Positions 1 to 7,137 of a stretch of DNA of 64,000 nucleotides are shown here, one piece after another; within the stretch, counting starts at the first letter, position 1; each line of letters starts with the position of its first letter. Location: the NCBI RefSeq assembly GCF_902141845.1, contig NZ_CABFPH010000011.1, positions 31,314 to 95,313 of the forward strand, read 5' to 3'. The position numbers and the translations under genes are program-made. The stretch is from Methylobacterium symbioticum (GTDB taxonomy: Bacteria; Pseudomonadota; Alphaproteobacteria; Rhizobiales; Beijerinckiaceae). The notes beneath the pieces are model-generated. The model was not told the DNA's origin and made no database searches. It saw nothing but the letters and a program-made list of their open reading frames with translations.

Positions 1-76
1 GCTCACGTCGATGCCACTCTGCGGCACGGGAGACGTTAACCTCGGAGCAAACCTGCGTCGCGCCCTGAGGCCCCCG

Positions 77-265
77 ATGAAGAATCCTGCGATGAGCTTC
101 TGGCTGTCTGCTGCGAACCAGGCTGCTGGCTGGTGGCTCGGCACCGCAACCTCCCTGGCCCGCCGTCAGCAACAGCTTGCCCTGGCGGAGATGACCAAAG
201 GTCCGCGGACAAAGAGGCGTTCGAAGATGCGGATGGGCAAGGCGAAGCGTCGGACGAAGGCATAA
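77..265 (+). CDS. Small basic phasin-like protein (62 aa)
   Basis: Begins MKNPAMSFWLSAANQAAGW, a pattern I associate with short alphaproteobacterial proteins of the MKNP-x-M-x-x-WLS type. These have a helical middle ending in an AEMTK-like stretch and a Lys/Arg-rich tail, seen here as repeated KRR and AKRRTKA. The frame is open further upstream, but the MKNP start fits the family pattern best. The family is usually described as phasin-like or of unknown role. It stands alone at the window edge, with no operon partner visible. Confidence 0.5.
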   Translation: MKNPAMSFWLSAANQAAGWWLGTATSLARRQQQLALAEMTKGPRTKRRSKMRMGKAKRRTKA

Positions 266-992
266 GGCGTCTGCTCACTGCCGGACCAACTGCACCCCTG
301 AGCCTACTACTGGCACATGATGCCGACTGCCGTGGGTGAGCAGGCCGGCGAGACGAAGCGCGGCGACGAAGGCGAAGTGCGCACCATGCAGGGGCAACAT
401 GCGGGCGTGCTCAAGGTTCGGCCTGAGGTGCGACCCGAAGTACCCACCGGGTCACGCACACGACAGGCCATACCTGGACGCGAGCGGCGAGGTTTCCCCC
501 CTAGGCCGTGACCCGATGGCCCTCCAGGCGAGCGCGAGACCGGGGCTGGGTGGGCTTGTCGGCATGCCGATTGGGCAAGGAGCCCAGAGGTGAGTGGCCG
601 CGCTGAGCGCGGAGTTTGCATGCCAACAGTGTCTCTGCCTGGAGACAAGGATGCTCGTCTTCCTCCGCCGCCTTCACAACCAAGTGCTCCTCCAACTCGC
701 CAAGCGTGACGTGATCGGTGCTGACCGAGCCGATGCGAAGGGTGATGCGGAGCAGTCGGCGAGATGCCTCGCTCGTGCCGATGTGCGGCTAAAGAAGGCT
801 TGTGGGCTGAGCGGATGGCCAAGCGAGCGGTGAGCAACGCCAGTGCCTCCGCGTTCCAATAGGGCTTGCCCTAGCAGAACGTTCCACATAGGAGGCAGAG
901 CGGTTCCAAAAGAAACGTCTTGCATTCTGGAACGGGCTAAGGCTTCATGTCTTAGACTTCACTGGAACGACAAGCCCGGGACCATCGCCGTC
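266..992. other. Gene-poor stretch before the resolvase
   Basis: About 730 bases in which no frame looks like a real protein. The open frames on both strands are Arg/Pro/Ser-rich, typical of GC-rich antisense noise. The right end (853-968) holds a cluster of GTTCCA hexamers, described separately. Confidence 0.5.
853..968. promoter_or_regulatory. Cluster of GTTCCA/TGGAAC hexamers, candidate resolvase site
   Basis: GTTCCA occurs at 853, 881 and 903, and its inverse TGGAAC at 928 and 963, all within 116 bases directly upstream of the resolvase start at 993. Serine resolvases commonly act on a multi-site res region next to their own gene, so this cluster is a candidate res or operator region. 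That role is inferred. Confidence 0.35.
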
Positions 993-1559
993 ATGCTCAT
1001 CGGATACGCTCGCACGTCCACCCTAGAGCAGGAGGCCGGGCTCGATGCCCAGCTCCGAGACCTCGCCGCCCTCGGGTGCGAGAAGGTCTTCAAGGAGCAG
1101 GTCTCATCGGTCGCGCCTCGTAAGCAGCTCGATGCCGCCCTGGAGTTCGCCCGCTCCGGAGACACGCTGGTGGTGACGAAGCTCGACCGGCTGGCCCGCA
1201 GCGTGACGCACATGGGCAGCATCTTGGCCGCCCTGGAGGCGAAGGGCGTGGCGCTCCGCATCCTCAACCTCGGCGTCGATACCGGCACGCCCACCGGCAA
1301 GCTGATGCTCAACGTCCTCACGGGCGTGGCGCAGTTCGAGCGGGAGATGATGTTGGAGCGCCAGCGCGAGGGCATCGCCAAGGCCAAGGCGGAGGGCGCC
1401 TACAAGGGCCGCAAGCCGACCGCACGGGCCAAGGCGGAGGAGATCAAGGCGCTGGCGGCGGAGGGTCTGAGCATGGGCGCCATCGCCACCAAGCTCGGCA
1501 TCGGCAAGGGGTCTGTGCATCGGGCTCTTGCCTCGGGCAAAACCGCTGTGCCGGCTTGA
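993..1559 (+). CDS. Serine recombinase/resolvase family protein (188 aa)
   Basis: Small serine recombinase of the resolvase/invertase family, which cuts DNA through a serine-phosphodiester and reseals after strand rotation. The N-terminus MLIGYARTST has the Y-x-R-x-S signature with Ser9 as nucleophile. Further family motifs follow: VTKLDRLARS near residues 63-72, GTPTGKLMLNVL near 93-104 and FEREMMLERQREGI near 110-123. The C-terminus (about 145-185) is a helix-turn-helix (IKALAAEGLSMGAIATKLGIGKG). Length matches the 180-200 aa class. I chose the ATG at 993 because upstream residues of the open frame lie outside the family. Likely carried by a transposon, plasmid-derived segment or genomic island. 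Confidence 0.92.
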   Translation: MLIGYARTSTLEQEAGLDAQLRDLAALGCEKVFKEQVSSVAPRKQLDAALEFARSGDTLVVTKLDRLARSVTHMGSILAALEAKGVALRILNLGVDTGTPTGKLMLNVLTGVAQFEREMMLERQREGIAKAKAEGAYKGRKPTARAKAEEIKALAAEGLSMGAIATKLGIGKGSVHRALASGKTAVPA

Positions 1560-1577
1560 GGCGCACAGCAAAACAAA

Positions 1578-1604
1578 CGGCGCGAACCCATTGAGGCCGC
1601 GCCG
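1578..1604 (-). terminator. Hairpin terminator of the 1629-1898 gene
   Basis: Arms CGGCGCG (1578-1584) and CGCGCCG (1598-1604). Read on the minus strand, the stem is followed by GTTTGTTTTG, giving the T-rich tail of an intrinsic terminator for the gene ending at 1629. A near copy lies at 2133-2159. Confidence 0.6.
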
Positions 1605-1628
1605 CTTGGGTAACTCTGCGTGCTGCGA

Positions 1629-1898
1629 TTAGCGTGCTGGGCGCTCCCGGACAGTGCGCTCCTCGCGCCGCTCGATACGCTCCCCGCGGCGTGGCTCAGG
1701 ATCGACCCCGAGCACACCCCCTACAGTGCCGGTCGCTGCCCCGACAGCACCGCCCACGACGCCACCCACTGGGCCGGCTGCACGGTTGCCGTCTTCCGCG
1801 CCACGCTCAGCGCCACGGATGGTCCCTTGAGCCTGGACCGTGGCGGACAGCGCGAGCGGGGAAAGGACAAGGGCAGAGGCAAGCAATAGCTGCTTCAT
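1629..1898 (-). CDS. Small exported glycine-zipper protein (89 aa)
   Basis: The N-terminus MKQLLLASALVLSPLALSA followed by VQAQ is a signal peptide, likely cleaved after residue 24. Residues about 42-64 form a Gly/Ala/Val zipper (GPVGGVVGGAVGAATGTVGG). The tail is Arg/Glu-rich (ERREERTVRERPAR). Such proteins are probably periplasmic or envelope-associated, but no specific function is known to me. Followed by its own terminator at 1578-1604. Confidence 0.7.
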   Translation of the reverse strand: MKQLLLASALVLSPLALSATVQAQGTIRGAERGAEDGNRAAGPVGGVVGGAVGAATGTVGGVLGVDPEPRRGERIERREERTVRERPAR

Positions 1899-2245
1899 GA
1901 GGTTGGCTCCTGGATTTGGTGCGTCGGCAGGAGGCCGCGCTTCATAGGACCAACGATCACCAGCGGCGATGGTGCCGGGAGCGGCTCCAGAGTGCCAAGA
2001 ATGACGAGAAGCGGGCCATGCATCGGCGCCGCTTCGAATTTACAGTGACGCAGCGACGGACCTGGAGGAGCGGGTTAGGCACCTGAACACCGGGAAGGGC
2101 GATTAGTGCAACCGCGAGTCCACGAAAGGAAACGGCGCGAGCCCGTGAAGGCCGCGCCGCAAGGTAGTCCGTGGTCTCGGTTTACGAACTGCTGGTTGCA
2201 TAACCCATCTGGGTTAAGCCTAGGTATGCCAGATCAGCAACACCC
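1899..2245. other. Intergenic region with one terminator
   Basis: Lies between two small minus-strand genes for exported proteins. Apart from the hairpin at 2133-2159 and a short dyad (TAACCC/GGGTTA) near 2201-2216, I see no gene or RNA. Confidence 0.5.
2133..2159 (-). terminator. Hairpin terminator of the 2246-2518 gene
   Basis: Arms CGGCGCG (2133-2139) and CGCGCCG (2153-2159). On the minus strand it runs into GTTTCCTTT. The loop and flanks resemble those of the hairpin at 1578-1604. Confidence 0.55.
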
Positions 2246-2518
2246 TCAGCGGCTGCTGCCGCCACCGCCCTGAGGAGCCACACGCGAGGGCTGGCCCGCA
2301 TTGCCAGCTGCCGAGGAGTCGTTCGACATCGTGTCAGCGGGACGGCCGGTGGGCGAGTAGGTGGCAGCACCGGGCGAGCCCGTTGAGCCTGTGGTCGGGG
2401 TGGCAACTCCGGGGGTACCTGGAGCGGGCACTGCCGGTGTTGTGGGAGGGGTGGTCTGAGCGGACGCCACTGCGGTGAGCGACAGAGCCAGCGGAATGGC
2501 GAGCAAGACGGAGCGCAT
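2246..2518 (-). CDS. Small exported Pro/Thr/Gly-rich protein (90 aa)
   Basis: Signal peptide MRSVLLAIPLALSLTAVASA, with cleavage expected after ASA. The mature part is low complexity (PTTPAVPAPGTPGVATP, then GTGSPGAA and NDSSAAGN) and ends in a Gly/Ser cluster (GGGGSSR). No domain is recognisable. It lies in tandem with another small exported-protein gene at 1629-1898, each followed by a near-identical terminator, so the two loci may have arisen together. Confidence 0.6.
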   Translation of the reverse strand: MRSVLLAIPLALSLTAVASAQTTPPTTPAVPAPGTPGVATPTTGSTGSPGAATYSPTGRPADTMSNDSSAAGNAGQPSRVAPQGGGGSSR

Positions 2519-2601
2519 CGAGTAAGCCTCTTGTTGATGTGCGGTATGCAGGGCGAACGCACGGTAGAGGCAAAGGTTCGTGCGCTAGGACCGGATGCAA
2601 T

Positions 2602-2838
2602 CTATTTGGGAGGCGGTCGATTGCTTGAGGCGGGACCTTGAGCCGTAGCCTGTCCAGCCTCCCGCCGCTCGACCTCAGCCACGACAGCATCGCGGATGAA
2701 CTCGGCGCGGTGGCCTTTGCCCGCTATCGCGTCGATCCGCTCGGGAATGCCAAGGGGCAAGCGCACCATCGTCGGCTTCACACCTAGCGCTGGCCTGCCG
2801 CCACGCGACGGCTTCTCATCATCGGGCTCTATCGCCAC
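2602..2838 (-). CDS. Ribbon-helix-helix DNA-binding protein (78 aa)
   Basis: Residues about 20-58 (GVKPTMVRLPLGIPERIDAIAG, then RAEFIRDAVVAEVERRE) fit a ribbon-helix-helix fold: a short strand TMVRLP, a helix over ERIDAI, and a second helix over AEFIRDAVVAEVERR. Proteins of this fold act as dimeric repressors, often as antitoxins or copy-control regulators. No toxin gene is adjacent, so it is best called an orphan regulator. N- and C-terminal tails are polar and probably disordered. Confidence 0.65.
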   Translation of the reverse strand: MAIEPDDEKPSRGGRPALGVKPTMVRLPLGIPERIDAIAGKGHRAEFIRDAVVAEVERREAGQATAQGPASSNRPPPK

Positions 2839-3015
2839 CGCAGCACCAAACCGTTATCGGTAATTGACCAGGTTTCCGTTATCGGATACCCCGGGGACGT
2901 TAAGGAGCCGTCACCAACCAGCCCCTTCTCTCACCATCCATACCGGCAGGACCACCGCGAGGGCCCCTCAAGCCCGCGCACGGCGGAGCTTTGCCCACAG
3001 CCTGGAGCCACCCTG

Positions 3016-4179
3016 ATGCTGCGCGAGACCACCTCTGCGGCCAACGATGCCGCACGCCTGGACGCCATCGAGACCGCCGACCTCGACTGCCCGGGAGCCG
3101 ACTTCGGTGCCGAGCTTCGGGGCCCCTCGCTGGAGATCCGTGCCGCCGCCGCAGTGCGGTCGCGCCGCATCCCGGGGCTCGATGCGGTCCTTGAGGCTTG
3201 GTCCCGGCTGCCGCCCGCCACACAGGACCAGCTTGGCGTCCAGGCAGTGGCCGTAGCCTTCTACGGTTGGCTGGCCGGTGATGCGCTGTCGCCGACAGAC
3301 GAAAGATGGCTCACAGATGCGGCGGCCAGCAAGAGCAGCGTCCGCTCCGACAAGGCCCTCAATCTCCTCGCCCAGATCGCCGAGCGCTCGATGCCCGAGC
3401 TATACGGCACCAAGAAGCGAGACCCGGCATGGGCGCGACTCGATGCCGACACTGCGGCACTGGATGCGGTCTGGGAGGCTGCCCTGCCGTCCCCAGTCCA
3501 CTTCGCCATCGCCCTTCACCGCCGCACCTGGCAGGCGCTCCAGGCCAGCGCTGCCTTCCTCCGGGCCGCTGGTAAGGCTGAGGAGCGCGAGGACGTGACG
3601 TGGCCGGCGGAGGATGCCGAAGACGAGGCGCTGACGGACCTCCTCATGCTGTCTTGCCGGGACCGTGCGGACGCGGAGGCCATACGGGCGCACCTCACTT
3701 GGTACCTTGGCGTGCGCCCGCAGCACCCGAAGCGGCCGGCACTGAGCGAGGCCGAGGGCTCTTTCATCGCGGTGCGGCTGCGGGACCTCGGGATGGTCCT
3801 CGGTGCGGAGGGGGCGGGCGCTGCCCCTGTGCCGGAGCCAGGCGCCATGCTCGGGCTCATCTTGGCCCACCGTGCCGCCTGGAGCCTCTACAGCGCGACG
3901 CCGCATGCGGAGGAGACCGGGTGGGACGCCCACTTCGCCCTAACGGATGTCGCAGGGGCGGGATCGGAGGCGGTCTTGCTGGCGCCCTGCGCCGACCAGG
4001 CGGAGGCCATCGTCTTTATCGAGCATGCCCACTGGTACGCCGCCGAGCTGGAGGCCGTGGGCGAGGCGGTGGCCGACTGCTTCGGCTACGAGTCCCGCCA
4101 GATGCTGGCGCGGGCGGGGGACCTCGTAGCCTACCTCGGGGACAGCGCAGTGGCCGGGGTGCCGGCGGAGCGGACCTGA
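3016..4179 (+). CDS. Hypothetical protein of the integrated element (387 aa)
   Basis: I do not recognise this protein. It is acidic, Ala/Leu-rich and mostly predicted helical, without signal peptide or membrane segments. It contains several tryptophans in short amphipathic blocks, and a C-terminal half with FIEHAHWYAAELEAVGEAV. The ATG at 3016 follows a modest purine-rich stretch (CTGGAG). It lies 51 bases upstream of the HTH/integrase pair and on the same strand, so it probably belongs to the same mobile element. Codon use is typical of the host, arguing against recent import from a low-GC source. Confidence 0.6.
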   Translation: MLRETTSAANDAARLDAIETADLDCPGADFGAELRGPSLEIRAAAAVRSRRIPGLDAVLEAWSRLPPATQDQLGVQAVAVAFYGWLAGDALSPTDERWLTDAAASKSSVRSDKALNLLAQIAERSMPELYGTKKRDPAWARLDADTAALDAVWEAALPSPVHFAIALHRRTWQALQASAAFLRAAGKAEEREDVTWPAEDAEDEALTDLLMLSCRDRADAEAIRAHLTWYLGVRPQHPKRPALSEAEGSFIAVRLRDLGMVLGAEGAGAAPVPEPGAMLGLILAHRAAWSLYSATPHAEETGWDAHFALTDVAGAGSEAVLLAPCADQAEAIVFIEHAHWYAAELEAVGEAVADCFGYESRQMLARAGDLVAYLGDSAVAGVPAERT

Positions 4180-4230
4180 GGGCTACGCTGGGCAGGCGTA
4201 GAGCCGCTCAGCCGCGAGGGAGAGCCCGAG

Positions 4231-4572
4231 ATGCAACCAACCATCCCCGCTCCCCTTGCGGCTGCCTTCGAGAAGCAGGTGACCATCTCGGCGGCCGAGC
4301 TGTGCGCATTGCTGCCCATGGACCGAAAGACGCTCGGGCGGCACATCCGCTTCGGGCACATCGAATTCGTCCAGATGGGCTTCGGAGACAAAGCGATGCG
4401 TCGAGGCTTCACGCTGGAAGCCGTCATGCGCTTTATCCGAGAGAGGAGTGCCACAGAATGTCAGTCTATAAGCGCCCGGGCTCGGATGCCTACAGCTTCG
4501 ACTTCTGGCGCGGTGGGCGGAGGTTTTCTGGCTCAACTGAGCAAACGGAACGCCGAGCTGCGGAAGCGATAG
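4231..4572 (+). CDS. Putative excisionase-like HTH protein overlapping the integrase
   Basis: A 113-residue frame whose residues about 17-70 (VTISAAELCALLPMDRKTLGR, then HIRFGHIEFVQMGFG and RGFTLEAVMRFIRE) look like a MerR/excisionase-type winged HTH. Such proteins bend DNA and set the direction of integrase action. It precedes the integrase with no gap. Its last 115 bases overlap the integrase reading frame, and that last third is low-complexity Ser/Arg/Ala. The functional protein may be just the first 75-80 residues, or the overlap may be genuine. The start has an upstream AGGGAGAGCCCGAG purine run. Confidence 0.55.
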   Translation: MQPTIPAPLAAAFEKQVTISAAELCALLPMDRKTLGRHIRFGHIEFVQMGFGDKAMRRGFTLEAVMRFIRERSATECQSISARARMPTASTSGAVGGGFLAQLSKRNAELRKR

Positions 4573-5609
4573 AGCGCCGTCTCAAGGAGGAAGCCGCGGC
4601 GGAGATTCGCGCGATGAGGGCCAGACGGGGCCGCAGTCGGGGCCTCACATTTGATGACGCGGTTGAGCGTTACTGGATTGAGGTCAGCCACGCGTGCGCC
4701 TCGCCGCGGAAGGAACTGAATGACCTTGCACGCCTCGCCACAGCAATCGGCCCGACAACGCCCCTCGCTGCCATCAACGATGACTTCGTGGCGCAACTCG
4801 TCCTCAAGCGCCGCCAGGATTTCGTGAAGGGTGACCCTCGCCGGGGCCGCATCTCGCCGGCCCAAGTCAATCGTTCAACCACTCAGCTTCTCCGCCGCAT
4901 CCTCACCCGGGCCCGCGTGGCCTGGAAGCAGACACTCCCAGAAGAGCCGAACTGGCGGGCGCACATGCTGGCCGAGCCCAAGGGCCGGGTGCGGGAGCTG
5001 CGCTACGATGAGGAGGGCCGTCTCGGGGCTGCCGAGCGGGACGACTACCGGGCGCCGCGCCTATTCGCCCAGCTTACGGGCCTGCGGCGCCGTGAGATCG
5101 CTGGCCTAACATGGGACCAAGTGGACTTCGGCGCCGAGACCATCAGCGTGGTGGGCAAGGGGGACAAGCCGCACGTTTTGCCCATCACGGACGAGCTGCG
5201 GGCCCTCTTAGAGCCTCTACGCGCCCACCACCCCGCGGCGGTCTTCACCTACGTGGCACAGCGCAGCCGGAAAGTGCCCAAGAGCGGGCATCGTGTGGTG
5301 CGGGGCCAGCGATACCCGATCACCTACGAAGGACTGGGCACGCAGCTCGGCCGGACCTTCGCCAAGGCGGGCCTCAAGGACTTCCGCATCCACGATCTTC
5401 GGCATACCGCCGCCACGCGGACCCTCCGGGCCACCGGCAACCTGCGCATCGTCCAGCAGCTCCTCAACCACGCCTCTCCGACGATGACGGCGCGGTACGC
5501 CCATGCCGACCTCACGGACCTCCGCGAGGCCATGGCGGCTGCTGCCAGCGACACGGCGAGGCGGCTTGAGGCTGCCGGTGTGCAGGGAGGCCCCTCAGCG
5601 ACTCCGTAG
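4458..5609 (+). CDS. Tyrosine recombinase/integrase (383 aa)
   Basis: Phage/island-type integrase that recombines att sites through a 3'-phosphotyrosine. The N-terminus MSVYKRPGSDAYSFDFW is the three-stranded arm-binding domain. Residues 65-165 are the SAM-like core-binding domain, and 180-365 the catalytic domain. Catalytic residues visible: Arg210 (TGLRRREIAGL), the KGDK hairpin Lys near 234-237, His312 and Arg315 (IHDLRH), His338 (NHAS) and nucleophile Tyr347 (TARYAHA). The ATG at 4458 has a GAGAGGAG ribosome-binding site. The open frame extends far upstream, but that part is not integrase-like. All active-site residues are intact, so it should be functional. Confidence 0.95.
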   Translation: MSVYKRPGSDAYSFDFWRGGRRFSGSTEQTERRAAEAIERRLKEEAAAEIRAMRARRGRSRGLTFDDAVERYWIEVSHACASPRKELNDLARLATAIGPTTPLAAINDDFVAQLVLKRRQDFVKGDPRRGRISPAQVNRSTTQLLRRILTRARVAWKQTLPEEPNWRAHMLAEPKGRVRELRYDEEGRLGAAERDDYRAPRLFAQLTGLRRREIAGLTWDQVDFGAETISVVGKGDKPHVLPITDELRALLEPLRAHHPAAVFTYVAQRSRKVPKSGHRVVRGQRYPITYEGLGTQLGRTFAKAGLKDFRIHDLRHTAATRTLRATGNLRIVQQLLNHASPTMTARYAHADLTDLREAMAAAASDTARRLEAAGVQGGPSATP

Positions 5610-5795
5610 CGCCTGCCGCCTCTCCCAGTCCCGTCACTCCGCCGTGAAGCTTCGTGGCCGCCTACGGGCAGCCTGGGGCCGCCTAAGGGGCATCCCGAAG
5701 CTGCCCGAGATGGGTCGCTCCGCTCGCGAGCTGCGCCTAAAGCTCGGCGACGTGCTCTCCAGCGACTACTTTTTCGCCTGATAAAACAAGGAGTT

Positions 5796-5820
5796 GGAAT
5801 TACCCTGCGTTATGAGAAGA
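5796..5820 (+). promoter_or_regulatory. Outlying promoter-like repeat copy 1
   Basis: Reads GGAATTACCC then TGC then GTTATGAGAAGA. It shares both halves of the consensus GGAATTACCC-N3-GTTATGAGGAGA found in the 6429-6660 array and lies 186 bases after the integrase stop. No GGAG/CTCC hairpin follows here. Confidence 0.5.
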
Positions 5821-6025
5821 CCGCAGCGCCCAGTTGACCTCTAGGCCCCTGTTCGCTCCGACGACGAGTACGGGATGCCGAAGGTCGGCTTGGCTCGCTC
5901 GCGTGGCAAGCTGCGCCGAGTGGACAAGCGTGCGGCGGGCTTGAAGCCGACCTCGCGGTGATCGGCAGAGGCCGATCTGTGAGGGGCCAAAAGCGGCCTC
6001 AATAAAATCAATGACTTAGACCCCC

Positions 6026-6053
6026 TAATACCCTGCGTATATGAGGGGGAGAC
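6026..6053 (+). promoter_or_regulatory. Outlying promoter-like repeat copy 2
   Basis: Reads TAATACCCTGCG then TATATGAGGGGGAGAC. The TAATAC start and GGGAGA end recall the two ends of a T7-class promoter. It lies about 210 bases upstream of the small membrane ORF at 6237. Confidence 0.5.
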
Positions 6054-6236
6054 ATAGAGCCCGCCCCTAGGTGTATGCATAGAGATGATAGTGATGGGAA
6101 GACCTCCCACCATCTCCTGCACCTAGTGGGCTGGGTGCGATAGACCTGATGCTGACCTGAAGCAGGGTGCACAAGGTCATCACCTAGCCAGCTCTCCTTC
6201 TCACCTCAAGACTCAACCGAGGGGGGATTGGCGAAG

Positions 6237-6386
6237 ATGGTCGAGAAGGTAGAGGCAACCCTTCGAGTGCTTGGCGACTTCGCGCTCAGCCTCATGCCGT
6301 TCCTCGTGGTCACCGTGCTGGAGCGCCTGAGGCGGAACCGCAAGCTCAGCCGGTGGTGGGCCAAGCGGAGGGAGGGAGTCGAGTAG
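6237..6386 (+). CDS. Small membrane protein (49 aa), FALSLMPF type
   Basis: Short ATG frame encoding one hydrophobic segment (residues about 12-28, LGDFALSLMPFLVVTVL). A strongly basic tail follows (ERLRRNRKLSRWWAKRRE). It is preceded by a GAGGGGGG purine run. The layout, one membrane helix and a cationic cytoplasmic tail, resembles small phage lysis accessory proteins or spanin/holin-like peptides, but I cannot assign a family. A related hydrophobic core followed by a basic tail occurs at 14426-14590. Confidence 0.5.
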   Translation: MVEKVEATLRVLGDFALSLMPFLVVTVLERLRRNRKLSRWWAKRREGVE

Positions 6387-6428
6387 GGGGATCGGGGGTC
6401 TGTGAGCTGGAGGCTGGCTCCGGCCCTC

Positions 6429-6463
6429 GGCAAATAGGTGCGGTTATGAGGAGAGCCAGCTCC
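6429..6463 (+). promoter_or_regulatory. Promoter-like repeat unit 1 with hairpin
   Basis: GGCAAATAGGTGCGGTTATG runs directly into AGGAGA. The purine start forms GGAG (6450-6453) paired with CTCC (6460-6463) over a six-base loop. Confidence 0.5.
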
Positions 6464-6488
6464 AGGCCGGACCCAATGCCACCCCGGC

Positions 6489-6535
6489 GGGAATTACCCG
6501 AGGTAATGAGGAGAACTAGCGGGAGGCCCATCCCG
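6489..6535 (+). promoter_or_regulatory. Promoter-like repeat unit 2 with hairpin
   Basis: GGGAATTACCCGAGGTAATG runs into AGGAGA. Here the core is a perfect dyad, ATTACC-CGA-GGTAAT. A short stem CGGGA (6520-6524)/TCCCG (6531-6535) lies just downstream. Confidence 0.5.
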
Positions 6536-6545
6536 GCGGCCTGGC

Positions 6546-6582
6546 GGAATCACATCGGGTTATGAGAGAGGCAGGCCCCTCT
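6546..6582 (+). promoter_or_regulatory. Promoter-like repeat unit 3 with hairpin
   Basis: GGAATCACATCGGGTTATG runs into AGAGAGG. The stem AGAGG (6567-6571) pairs with CCTCT (6578-6582). Confidence 0.5.
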
Positions 6583-6585
6583 GGC

Positions 6586-6620
6586 GGAATTACCCATAGT
6601 TATGAGGAGAGGTAGCCTCC
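6586..6620 (+). promoter_or_regulatory. Promoter-like repeat unit 4 with hairpin
   Basis: GGAATTACCCATAGTTATG runs into AGGAGAGG. GGAG (6606-6609) can pair with CTCC (6617-6620), or GAGG with CCTC around a TAG loop. Confidence 0.5.
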
Positions 6621-6624
6621 AGCC

Positions 6625-6659
6625 GGCAATTTCCCCGTATAATGAGGGGAGACAGCCCC
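6625..6659 (+). promoter_or_regulatory. Promoter-like repeat unit 5 with hairpin
   Basis: GGCAATTTCCCCGTATAATG runs into AGGGGAGAC. GGGG (6646-6649) pairs with CCCC (6656-6659) over a six-base loop. This is the same geometry as unit 1, with the middle pair changed on both sides. Confidence 0.5.
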
Positions 6660-7137
6660 GAGGCCGGCTCCAGGCCAGCCCGGTGGTGGTGCTGGTGCAC
6701 AGCCCCTCCGCCTTGGACTCCTCCCGGTCACCTTGAGCACCCACCCCGAGCCCCGCTCCCTGCCCTTGTCCGAGGATGGGTGGTCTATCCCAGCATCAGC
6801 GCCCCGCAGGACCACTCTCCGCCAGCGTGAGATACCATCGGTCGGCGCCAAATCGGCGCATCGGTTCCTGATGCCGCCACCTGACGCCCTCCCAACCTGA
6901 AGCCCCGGCATCTCGCCCGCCTTCAGGCCACTCCCTTTCGGCTGCCCCACTGACGCCTCCGAGGCCCCCGGCAGCCCTCCGCCATCACAGTCCGCACCTC
7001 GCCGACCTCCAGCAACCTGCCGCCCGTCCTCGGGCAGCGGGATGGGGGAGCTGTGACTGTGATCCACCGGCCCAGCTCCAGGGCTTGCCCGCAAGCTGCG
7101 CCACCCCTCACCACCCTGTCCGAAAGTCACCCCGACG

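Larger units (their letters stand above)
5610..6236. other. Spacer with two promoter-like repeats and a doubtful short ORF
   Basis: Holds two outlying copies of the repeat described at 6429-6660 (near 5796 and 6026). It also contains a 45-codon GTG-initiated frame (5644-5781; begins VKLRGRLRAAWGRL, ends SSDYFFA) that I cannot assign and do not call as a gene. The rest shows no convincing coding frame. Confidence 0.5.
6387..7137. other. Spacer carrying the repeat array, no convincing gene
   Basis: The first third (6429-6660) is the five-unit repeat array. The remaining roughly 480 bases are Pro/Ser-rich in every frame. A long minus-strand open frame crosses the region, but it runs antisense into the 7138 gene and has Gly/Arg-rich composition, so I regard it as spurious. 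Confidence 0.5.

Noticed and set aside
307..837. 176-codon minus-strand frame in the left gap
   Set aside because: Ser/Arg/Pro-rich with no domain and no ribosome-binding site; lies opposite other equally poor frames.
2198..2220. TAACCC/GGGTTA dyad as an eighth repeat copy
   Set aside because: It matches only the central part of the repeat and lacks the GAGGAGA end.
5841..6122. 93-codon minus-strand frame between integrase and repeats
   Set aside because: No homology, no ribosome-binding site, and covers a repeat copy.
6429..6660. Reading the repeats as a CRISPR array
   Set aside because: Unit spacing is irregular (60, 56, 40, 40), spacers are not unique sequence of constant size, repeat match is partial, and no cas genes are present.
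6429..6660. Reading the repeats as plasmid-type iterons
   Set aside because: No replication initiator gene or AT-rich opening region is nearby; the asymmetric purine end and hairpins fit transcription starts better, though iterons cannot be fully excluded.
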